DNA from: RUG563 sp964423675
GTDB taxonomy: Bacteria > Bacillota > Clostridia > Christensenellales > Aristaeellaceae
Length of the DNA stretch: 64,000 bases
Assembly (NCBI GenBank): GCA_964423675.1
Contig: CAYRFP010000001.1
Span: 1 to 64,000, forward strand
Reading direction: 5' to 3'
Part shown: piece by piece, positions 43,249 to 50,603 of the stretch
Position numbering within the stretch: the first letter of the stretch is position 1
Layout: each line of letters starts with the position of its first letter
Made by a program: the position numbers and the translations under genes
The notes under the pieces: model-generated
Databases searched by the model: none
Told to the model about the DNA's origin: nothing
What the model saw: the letters and a program-made list of their open reading frames with translations, nothing else

Positions 43249-44928
43249 TTATTTGGCAAATTTCTGGCCGCATTCGGGACAGAAGTTTGGTACATTCTCC
43301 TGATCCGGCTGATAGCCGCAGCCGGTGCAGACGATAATCTTTTCTTCTGCCGGACGAGCTGCGCCGCACTGGGGGCAGAAGTTTCCGGTATTGGTACTGC
43401 CGCAGGCACAGACCCAGGAATTATCATCGGCGGGTTCCTGCTGCTGTTTCTGCTCAGAACTGCTGGCTTCATTATTATTATTGCTATGCAGAAGGGACAG
43501 GAGAGAATTGATCTGCTGTTCTTCGGTACTTTCGGAAGAAGTTACCGGAGCGGCAGCAGCCGTATTCTTATTGCCAATCACGTAAACCGTCGTTTGACCA
43601 CTGTTTCCGCAAAGGAATACGGAACCATCGTTGGCAATGGTATAGTTGCTGGCATACTTAATAGAAGCATCGAAAGGAATCACTTCGTTGGCATCCATAT
43701 CGACCACGCCAACGGCGTCGGCACTGTTTTGTACGGCGATGCACCGGCTCCAGCTGTAGGGAATGTTCACATCCTGGTAGCGCTGAGGCAGTTCACCGGA
43801 AGAGGCGCTGAGGATAATATAGTTCCCTTCCAAATCCTGCACACTTGCAAAGTTGGGGTTCGTGCTATAGCGAACGCTACTGGCGGCATACTTGAAGTCG
43901 CAGGTCACGTTTCCATTCAAATCAACATAGCCCAGCTTTTCGTTCTTGACAACCACTTGATAGCCGCAGGGGAAGTAATAATATTTCTCGGATCCATCAG
44001 GTGCGTTGAAATAAGGAATTTCGTCATACTCAGCTGGTAGCACCACTTTACCAGTCTGGTCGATCAGGCCATATTTGCTGTTGACTTTGAAGGTGGTGTA
44101 ATCTCCCTTGAACTGACGAACATAGTCGTAGTGCATGTTCAGTTCACCAATAACATTGCCTTGCAGATCCAGGATTTTTCCATCGAGAAAGTAAACGTCC
44201 ATCGCCACTTCATCGCTGGTCAGCGTACAACCGGCGGTGAAGGCCTGTTGGCCGCTGCCAGCATGCCAAACGGTGGTACCCACACCTTTTTCGTAAACTT
44301 CGCAGTATTCGGAAGTAATACTTTGCGGATAACTGGATTCCACAAAATCTTTATTATAGTAATGGCTGTTGCGCTCCGCATCCTGCACATAGAGATAATT
44401 CCCATGGGCATAGGCCGAGCGATACTGAGTGCGGGAAAGACTGCCCACCTTCACACCCTCGAAATATACGTCATAGGCAGAGACCAGATAAAAAGTCTTG
44501 CTATCAAAGGATCTGTAATCGTATTGCTCTGCCGTGGCAGGTTCCAGTTCAACACCGATTGTCCATCTTTCAGAGATCACGTTAATCGCGCCATAGTTCA
44601 GCGGCATGATCACATGGCCTGATGCATCAATAAGACCTAGGTTGTTTGTGCCCGCTTCCTGCGCAACTTTCCAGTAGCCATATTCTGCGTTCATTGCCAG
44701 ATAATAATCCGTAGTCTGGCGGTTGCCGTATGCGTCGGTTAGTACATAATAGCTGTTGCTTTTTTCGGTCACATAGGAAGCAATGGTATTACTGTAACGG
44801 TTCAAGGAAGCGTTGCGCCCCTCAACCACATAGGAAGCTGTAATCGTTGTTTCCGCAAAAGCGGGCATGCAGGAAAACAGCAACAAAACGGTTAGTGATA
44901 GGGCCACCATCTTTTTCGAAGTATTCAT
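43249..44928 (-). CDS. Exported WG-repeat protein with C-terminal zinc ribbons
   Basis: A 559-residue protein. The signal peptide (KKMVALSLTVLLLFSCMPAF, ending AFA) is followed by WG-like repeats such as NNLGLIDASGHVIMPLNYG and KYGLIDQTGKVVLPAEYDE, a beta-propeller-like fold. After a low-complexity linker rich in Ser, Asn and Gln come two zinc ribbons: CACGSTNTGNFCPQCG and CTGCGYQPDQENVPNFCPEC. ATG 44928 follows AAGGAGAG. Zinc ribbons on an exported protein are unusual. SFSC-like Cys in the signal (LLLFSC) could also be a weak lipobox, in which case it would be anchored. Function unknown. Confidence 0.82.
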   Translation of the reverse strand: MNTSKKMVALSLTVLLLFSCMPAFAETTITASYVVEGRNASLNRYSNTIASYVTEKSNSYYVLTDAYGNRQTTDYYLAMNAEYGYWKVAQEAGTNNLGLIDASGHVIMPLNYGAINVISERWTIGVELEPATAEQYDYRSFDSKTFYLVSAYDVYFEGVKVGSLSRTQYRSAYAHGNYLYVQDAERNSHYYNKDFVESSYPQSITSEYCEVYEKGVGTTVWHAGSGQQAFTAGCTLTSDEVAMDVYFLDGKILDLQGNVIGELNMHYDYVRQFKGDYTTFKVNSKYGLIDQTGKVVLPAEYDEIPYFNAPDGSEKYYYFPCGYQVVVKNEKLGYVDLNGNVTCDFKYAASSVRYSTNPNFASVQDLEGNYIILSASSGELPQRYQDVNIPYSWSRCIAVQNSADAVGVVDMDANEVIPFDASIKYASNYTIANDGSVFLCGNSGQTTVYVIGNKNTAAAAPVTSSESTEEQQINSLLSLLHSNNNNEASSSEQKQQQEPADDNSWVCACGSTNTGNFCPQCGAARPAEEKIIVCTGCGYQPDQENVPNFCPECGQKFAK

Positions 44929-44965
44929 TGCGTCTTTCTCTCCTTCTTTTAGCATTACCGAGAAT

Positions 44966-44994
44966 ATTATAGAGGAAGATACGCTTTTTTTCAA
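44966..44994 (-). promoter_or_regulatory. Promoter of the WG-repeat gene
   Basis: On the minus strand TTGAAA, a 17-base spacer, TATAAT, about 38 bases upstream of the ATG. Confidence 0.82.
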
Positions 44995-45019
44995 GCATGT
45001 TTTCATTGAAAGCGAACAT

Positions 45020-45053
45020 AAAAAAACACCCGGTGCTTGAAAAGAACCAGGTG
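45020..45053 (-). terminator. Terminator of the opp-alr operon
   Basis: On the minus strand CACCTGGT pairs with ACCGGGTG (one G-U) and is followed by a T run. It lies just after the alr stop. Confidence 0.72.
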
Positions 45054-45063
45054 GGCTTTTCCT

Positions 45064-46203
45064 TTATGGCACAGCATCCATTTCGGCTGAAAGCGCGGCA
45101 ATTTTTCCAGCACGAAGATAGAGCCTTGGAACGCGACGATTCCATAATGCCAGGCATTCGTTGCGGTTCAGGGACCCTTGCGCAGCATAGTCTTGCAAAG
45201 AAATGCCATCCCCCAGCAAAACCGCCGCATCGCCCTGAGCTGTTTCTGGGATTTCGGTAACGTCCACCATCATTTGATCCATGCAGATCAGTCCCAGCAC
45301 GGGAGCAGTTTTGCCATGCAGCAAAACAGAGCCTTTTCCGGACAGAGCACGGGGATAGCCATCCACATAGCCAACTGCCAATGTAGCAATTCGTGTTTTT
45401 CGGGAAAGAGGCGCATCATCATAGCCTACGCCTTCACCTGCATCCGCCCAATCCACCCGTGTTACTCGTGCCTTCACCGTTACAACGCTTTTTCCTTCCG
45501 AAAAGCGATTCCAGCGGACAGGCACGTTACCATACAAAAATGCGCCGACACGAACGCCATCCATTTGCCAATCTGGAAAGCGTGTCAGGCCAATGGAATC
45601 CAGCAAATGTCGCATAGGCGGACGAAGGCCTGCCTGGGCCAATGTGTGGCATTGCCCAAGGAAAAGATCGTATTGCTGCCGAGATTGTTCAGGAGATCGG
45701 AGCGCCAAATGGCTGTATATTCCCTCGAATTCCAGTCCAGGCAAACGCTTGAGCGGCAGCGCGTCCGCCGCATCTGTAAAACCAAGACGATGCAGACCCG
45801 TATCCAGCTTGATATGTACACGTGCGCGGCAACCGCAGGAAGCAGCAACCCTGGATGCAACAAAACCATCTTCCATGGAATTAATCGTCAGTGAAATGCG
45901 CCGCTGAATCAGCAGTGGCAAATAGCTGGGATCGGCCGGGCCCATCAGCAGAATATGTGCATCCACAGCGGCCGCGCGGGCCTGAAGCGCCTCCTCGGGC
46001 GTGGCGACTGCGAACCAAACCGCCCCGGCTGAACGAAGCGTTTGCACAGTACGTGTTAGCCCCAGGCCATATGCATCAGCCTTTACTACGCAGATGAACG
46101 CAGTATCCGGGCTGCACAGGGAGCGAGCCAGGCGATAATTGGCCAGTAGCGCGTCTTCATTAATCTCCATCCAAACCCGTGCACAGGCACGATCTGCAAC
46201 CAT
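45064..46203 (-). CDS. alr: Alanine racemase
   Basis: A 379-residue PLP enzyme that interconverts L- and D-alanine for peptidoglycan. The PLP lysine is Lys41 in VVKADAYGLG; the second-domain tyrosine is in GEGVGYDD, and GLICMDQMMVDVTEI is the conserved C-terminal segment. ATG 46203 lies 4 bases after the stop of the upstream ABC ATPase gene and behind CGGAGG. There is no promoter or terminator between, so it is the last gene of the peptide transporter operon. It could be the main or a second racemase of the cell. Confidence 0.95.
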   Translation of the reverse strand: MVADRACARVWMEINEDALLANYRLARSLCSPDTAFICVVKADAYGLGLTRTVQTLRSAGAVWFAVATPEEALQARAAAVDAHILLMGPADPSYLPLLIQRRISLTINSMEDGFVASRVAASCGCRARVHIKLDTGLHRLGFTDAADALPLKRLPGLEFEGIYSHLALRSPEQSRQQYDLFLGQCHTLAQAGLRPPMRHLLDSIGLTRFPDWQMDGVRVGAFLYGNVPVRWNRFSEGKSVVTVKARVTRVDWADAGEGVGYDDAPLSRKTRIATLAVGYVDGYPRALSGKGSVLLHGKTAPVLGLICMDQMMVDVTEIPETAQGDAAVLLGDGISLQDYAAQGSLNRNECLALWNRRVPRLYLRAGKIAALSAEMDAVP

Positions 46204-46207
46204 AGGC

Positions 46208-47149
46208 TCATTCCTCCGAAAGCCGCTGACGATAAAGCGCCAGTTCTGCCTGATTTGCTTTCACAAAGTGACCAGTTTCAATTTCTGTCCATATAGGGGC
46301 ATCGTGGGCATAATCATGCTGTGACGGATCGTAAACCACCGGCGGCTGTTCCTGCCGCGCGTCCGGCGAAGGCGAAGGAACGGCAGAAAGAAGCGCCTGG
46401 GTGTAAGGATGCAACGGATGCTGAAACAGTTTCTCCGTTTCGGCAAGTTCCATTAGTTCTCCCTTGTAAATGACGGCGATGCGATCACAGATAAAACGCA
46501 TGACGGACAAGTCATGGGAGATAAATAAATACGTAAGCCCGCGTTTTTTTTGCAATTCAGCCAGCAAATTCAGTACCTGCGCACGAATTGATACGTCCAG
46601 CGCGGAAATTGGCTCGTCTGCCACAATAAATTCAGGCTGCATAATCAGCGCCCGGGCGATGCCGATACGCTGGCGCTGGCCGCCCGAGAATTCATGAGGG
46701 AAACGAGAAGAAAATTCAGGAAGTAATCCCACATCCAGCAATGCCTGATCTACACGCGCCCTGCGTTCCTCCTTGGATAAATGGCGCTCTACGTTATAGA
46801 GCCCCTCGCCAACGATGTAATCTACCTTGGCCCGCTCGTTCAGGGAGGCCATAGGATCCTGGAAAATCATTTGAATTTTCCGAGTTACTTCTTTGTCCAG
46901 ACTTTTATCAATTCGCCCGTTGATTTTTTTCCCTTTAAAGAAGACGTCGCCGCCGGCCGTTTCATAAATGCGAATGATCGCACGGCCAATGGTGGTCTTT
47001 CCGGAGCCAGATTCGCCGACCAGGCCAAAGGTTTCGCCAGGAAAAATATCGAAACTCACGCCGTGCACAGCATAAAACGGCTTGCGCCGCGGGCCGAAGG
47101 CCACCTGCATATCTCGTACGGAAAGCAGCGGCTCCCTATTTTCGTTCAT
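46208..47149 (-). CDS. oppF: Oligopeptide ABC transporter ATP-binding protein (OppF-like)
   Basis: A 313-residue ATPase. Walker A is GLVGESGSGKTTIGRAI near residue 38, the Q-loop region is IQMIFQDPMASLN, the signature is EFSGGQRQRIGIARAL, and Walker B with the D-loop is FIVADEPISALDVS. The C-terminal HPLHPYTQALLSAVP is the oligopeptide subfamily tail. ATG 47149 overlaps the OppD stop by 4 bases (ATGA). It pairs with the OppD-like subunit to drive uptake. Confidence 0.95.
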   Translation of the reverse strand: MNENREPLLSVRDMQVAFGPRRKPFYAVHGVSFDIFPGETFGLVGESGSGKTTIGRAIIRIYETAGGDVFFKGKKINGRIDKSLDKEVTRKIQMIFQDPMASLNERAKVDYIVGEGLYNVERHLSKEERRARVDQALLDVGLLPEFSSRFPHEFSGGQRQRIGIARALIMQPEFIVADEPISALDVSIRAQVLNLLAELQKKRGLTYLFISHDLSVMRFICDRIAVIYKGELMELAETEKLFQHPLHPYTQALLSAVPSPSPDARQEQPPVVYDPSQHDYAHDAPIWTEIETGHFVKANQAELALYRQRLSEE

Positions 47150-48183
47150 TTTGTTTCCTCCGCTCGACGCAATCGCTGCAGAATTTCTGGTTTTTCTACC
47201 TTGGGCGCTCTGGGGTCCAGCAGCCAGGTTCGGGCCTTATGCGTCGGCGATACATCGAAAAATGGCGGCCGTTGTTCAAAATCGATTTTCAGGGCATGCG
47301 GATTTCGCGGGGCAAATGCATCCCCCTTGATCTCCTGATAAAGATTTGGCGGTGTTCCCTTAATGGAAAACAGCGTTTCTCCTTTCACGCCCAGTTGCGG
47401 CAAGGAGGAAAGCAGCGCCCAGGTATAGGGATGGCGCGCGTCATAAAAAACCTCGCGGGTCGATCCAAGTTCGACGATTTCTCCAGCATACATGACCGCC
47501 ACACGATCTGCCACGTTTGCCACAACACCCAGGTCGTGGGTAATATAGACGGTGGTCAGATTGTATTTGTGAACAAGTTCTCGGATCAGATGAAGAATCT
47601 GCGCCTGAATCGTCACATCCAGTGCGGTGGTTGGCTCATCGCAAATCAGGATTTTGGGGTTGCAGGCAATAGCAATGGCAATCACAACACGCTGGCGCAT
47701 GCCGCCAGAAAACTCATGTGGATACTGCTTGGCGCGACGTTCCGGATCGGGGATGCCCACATCTCTCAGGGTTTCCAGCATCCGCTGCCGCGCTGCTGCC
47801 CCATGCAGCTGCTGATGCAGAGAAAGGGCTTCCTCAATCTGCGCGCCGATGGTCTTGAGAGGATTGAGACTGGTCATGGGGTCTTGCAGAACCATGGCGA
47901 TTTCCCGTCCTCGAACGCTAAGCCATTCCTTTTCGGTTTTATACTTTGCCAAGTCATGACCGTCATAAAAAATACTGCCGCTATCGATCCATCCATTAGA
48001 ATCCATCAGACCCATAAATGCTTTCGTCAGCACGGATTTGCCAGAACCGGATTCCCCCACGATCGCCAGCGCTTCTCCTGGATACAGATCCAGAGATACA
48101 TCGCGGATGGCATGCAACGTTTTTCCACGCAGGGAGAATTTGATGTTCAAATCCTGCACAGACAGAATAGGCGTTCGATCCAA
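47146..48183 (-). CDS. oppD: Oligopeptide ABC transporter ATP-binding protein (OppD-like)
   Basis: A 345-residue ATPase. Walker A is AIVGESGSGKSVLTKAF, the Q-loop is IAMVLQDPMTSLNPL, the signature is EFSGGMRQRVVIAIAI, and Walker B is ILICDEPTTALDVT. The C-terminal RHPYTWALLSSLPQL and the Asn-Pro-His-Ala region match peptide-importer ATPases; I cannot see the four cysteines of the usual Fe-S site, since the tail reads FAPRNPHALKIDFEQ. It starts at TTG 48183 behind GAGGAGGG. Confidence 0.95.
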   Translation of the reverse strand: MDRTPILSVQDLNIKFSLRGKTLHAIRDVSLDLYPGEALAIVGESGSGKSVLTKAFMGLMDSNGWIDSGSIFYDGHDLAKYKTEKEWLSVRGREIAMVLQDPMTSLNPLKTIGAQIEEALSLHQQLHGAAARQRMLETLRDVGIPDPERRAKQYPHEFSGGMRQRVVIAIAIACNPKILICDEPTTALDVTIQAQILHLIRELVHKYNLTTVYITHDLGVVANVADRVAVMYAGEIVELGSTREVFYDARHPYTWALLSSLPQLGVKGETLFSIKGTPPNLYQEIKGDAFAPRNPHALKIDFEQRPPFFDVSPTHKARTWLLDPRAPKVEKPEILQRLRRAEETK

Positions 48184-48198
48184 ATTTCTCCCTCCTCT

Positions 48199-49560
48199 TT
48201 ACATGTGATTTTTGGGGTCAGCCGCATCAGCAAACGCATTTCCGATGATATAGAAGGAAATCGTAATGATAGACAATACAATTGTCGGGAAGACCAACTG
48301 GTAGCTGGCAGATGTAGCTAAGAGTTTACGCCCGACATTGATCAGATTGCCCAGCGAAGGAATGCTTACTGGAAGGCCCAGACCAATATAGGTGATGAAC
48401 ACCTCGTTTCCGATGGCACCAGGCACGGAAAGCGCCATACGCAGCGTGATAACCGAAACAAGGTAGGGAAGCAGATTTCGGGTGATGATCCGAAAGGTGC
48501 CCGTGCCCAAGCAGCGAGAGGCAAGGTTATAATCCCGATCACGGATGATTACGATCTGATTGCGGACAAACCGCGCCATTCCTACCCAGCCGGTAACACT
48601 CATGGCAAAAATCAGCGTGGAAACACCGGGGCGCAGAATATAGGAGATGAGAATCAGAACGATGGTCGTGGGAATATTGTCAATGACGTTGTATACCTCC
48701 GTCAGCAACCGATCCAGCGCGCGTACATATCCCCAAAGAACGCCAATTGCAATGCCGATAGCAGCCTGCAGCAGCGCAACCACGATGCCGATCATAAGCG
48801 ATGTGCGCGTGCCAGACCAGACCATGGCCCATAGATCCTGCCCAGCGTTGTTGGTGCCGAACAGAAATGGGCGAATATCTGGCAGAAGGCGAAGCTGCGC
48901 TTCTTGGGTGGTTACAGCCATGCCGTCTTCTCGTAGTTCAGCCTGTTCCTTGCGCACGAACAATTCGTCGCCCTTATGGGTTAAATCGCTGGGCGTGGTA
49001 AATAACTGAATGGCAAAATTGGATTTAGCCTCATAGGGCGTGTTCTCATAATCATCGGGCAGCTTCAGCTTTGTGGAAAAATCATTTTTCACGTAGCCTT
49101 CCTGGCCGTTGTAAGAAATTTTGCAAAAAGTATCGCCATACTCTAATACTGTAAACTGCTGCCGGGAGGGAATCTTGGTGATCACATTGCTGACGGCCAG
49201 CCATTCATCGCTCTCCCATTCAGTTACGGAAAGCACTGTACCCGCCGGAACAGTCTCGACCACATTTGTCCACCCCGGCTGCACGTTCATCATTTGCATT
49301 TCTGTGATAGGATGATCGATAACCTGATTGGCTTCATACTGGTTGGGAAGATATGGCTGAATGCAGGTAAAAACCAGCAGCAGCGCCAGCAGAACCAGCA
49401 GAGCCATGGCTGTTTTATTTTTCAGAAAGCAGCGGAAAGTGCTTCCCCAATAGGAGTAATTGGAATATCCCGTTTTTTCCGCAGCAGCGCTGTCATAGGC
49501 TGCAAAGGAAAAAAGCGAATCCTCTAAAGGCTTTGCCAAATGCTCTTTTATACCCTTCAT
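48199..49560 (-). CDS. oppC: OppC-like permease with an inserted extracytoplasmic SH3-like domain
   Basis: A 453-residue permease, about 150 residues longer than usual OppC. Helix 1 is at about 51-70. The usual short outside segment before FGTNNAGQDLWAM (234-246) is expanded by about 125 residues. Within it, residues 130-162 (IPSRQQFTVLEYG, then FCKISYNGQEGYV) line up with the SH3 repeats of the proteins at 4691 and 37620: same IP turn, V-L-x-Y-G, Cys, SYNG and G-x-V spacing. The permease core then continues normally, with the EAA-loop region (LGTGTFRIITRNLLPYLVSV). The insertion could bind wall peptides or the substrate-binding protein. The start overlaps the OppB stop by 1 base. Confidence 0.88.
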   Translation of the reverse strand: MKGIKEHLAKPLEDSLFSFAAYDSAAAEKTGYSNYSYWGSTFRCFLKNKTAMALLVLLALLLVFTCIQPYLPNQYEANQVIDHPITEMQMMNVQPGWTNVVETVPAGTVLSVTEWESDEWLAVSNVITKIPSRQQFTVLEYGDTFCKISYNGQEGYVKNDFSTKLKLPDDYENTPYEAKSNFAIQLFTTPSDLTHKGDELFVRKEQAELREDGMAVTTQEAQLRLLPDIRPFLFGTNNAGQDLWAMVWSGTRTSLMIGIVVALLQAAIGIAIGVLWGYVRALDRLLTEVYNVIDNIPTTIVLILISYILRPGVSTLIFAMSVTGWVGMARFVRNQIVIIRDRDYNLASRCLGTGTFRIITRNLLPYLVSVITLRMALSVPGAIGNEVFITYIGLGLPVSIPSLGNLINVGRKLLATSASYQLVFPTIVLSIITISFYIIGNAFADAADPKNHM

Positions 49561-50501
49561 CAGCGCGCACCTTCCTTCTTTTGCAGGCTGATGCGGGGAT
49601 CAATCAGCGCCATCAGCAAATCGCCCAGCAGCATGCCAACGATACCAATACAGGAATAAATCATCACGATGGCCTGCACCATAGGATTATCCTGTCGGCT
49701 GATCACGTCAACCAACAGCCCCCCCATGCCGGGAATGGAGTAAAGCGATTCGATATAGATCGATCCGCCTACTGTGAAAAGCAGCGAGGTAGGGATATAC
49801 TGAATCATAGGAACAAACGCATTGCGGAACACATGGCGCTTGGTAATCGCATTGGAATTCACGCCCTTTGCCCGTGCCAGTCGAACGTAGTCCTTATTCA
49901 GTTCATCGACCATGTAACGTCGTAGCCACATGGCGTAATACGCCGTGTTGCCAAGAGACATGGAAAACACCGGAAGAATCCAGGAGACCCAGTTGCTCGC
50001 GTCAAATAGCATGCTTACGCCCAATGCCTGAGAGCCATACGACTGGATATAAATATAGTAAACTGCTGCCGGGACTGCGTTTACCAGCACGATAAACACC
50101 GTGCCAAATTTATCCCAGAATTTGTTTTTGGCCCGCGCCATAGCCGCACCAAGTGGAATGCCAAGCAGCATAGAAAGCATCATGGAAAGAACCCCCATCT
50201 GAATTGAAATGGGAGCTTTCGATGCAATAATTTCGGAAATCGGAACGCCAACGCTGTATCGAGCCGATGTGCCCAAATCCCCATGGAAAAGACAAACAAA
50301 AAAATCCTTCAGCTGCACCGGCAGAGGATCATGCAGACCCATTTTATCCAGCGTGGCCTGAATAACAGATTCATCCAGCTTGTCAATGTTTTCAAAATAT
50401 CCTTCGATGGGCATCTGCCGTACCAGTACGAAGACTACCGTCAAAATAATTACCAGCGTAAGCAACGACTGCCCGATTCGTTTGATTAGATACTTGGCCA
50501 A
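49560..50501 (-). CDS. oppB: Oligopeptide ABC transporter permease (OppB-like)
   Basis: A 313-residue membrane protein with the N-terminal helix LIKRIGQSLLTLVIILTVVF, the GLHDPLPVQ and FHGDLGTS segments typical of OppB/DppB, and the EAA loop DYVRLARAKGVNSNAI. It forms the transport channel with the OppC-like subunit. It starts at TTG 50501 with AAAGGATG upstream. About 100 bases holding a hairpin separate it from the binding-protein gene. Confidence 0.95.
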   Translation of the reverse strand: MAKYLIKRIGQSLLTLVIILTVVFVLVRQMPIEGYFENIDKLDESVIQATLDKMGLHDPLPVQLKDFFVCLFHGDLGTSARYSVGVPISEIIASKAPISIQMGVLSMMLSMLLGIPLGAAMARAKNKFWDKFGTVFIVLVNAVPAAVYYIYIQSYGSQALGVSMLFDASNWVSWILPVFSMSLGNTAYYAMWLRRYMVDELNKDYVRLARAKGVNSNAITKRHVFRNAFVPMIQYIPTSLLFTVGGSIYIESLYSIPGMGGLLVDVISRQDNPMVQAIVMIYSCIGIVGMLLGDLLMALIDPRISLQKKEGAR

Positions 50502-50534
50502 TGAACTTTCATCCTTTGATGATATGATAATTTA

Positions 50535-50572
50535 CTGCGGTAGGAAGGGAAAACACGCCCCACCTGCCGCAG
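50535..50572 (-). repeat. Intercistronic hairpin between oppA and oppB
   Basis: CTGCGG-GG pairs with CC-CCGCAG. No T run follows, so it is more likely an mRNA-stabilising or partial-termination element that keeps the binding protein in excess over the permease. Confidence 0.5.
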
Positions 50573-50603
50573 CAGAAACCTGATTTGCGCTTAACGGGCT
50601 GCC

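Noticed and set aside
43081..44040. 319-codon plus-strand frame
   Set aside because: Antisense to the WG-repeat gene; no ribosome site and low-complexity composition.
47239..48321. 360-codon plus-strand frame
   Set aside because: Antisense to the OppD-like ATPase gene, which has all ABC motifs.
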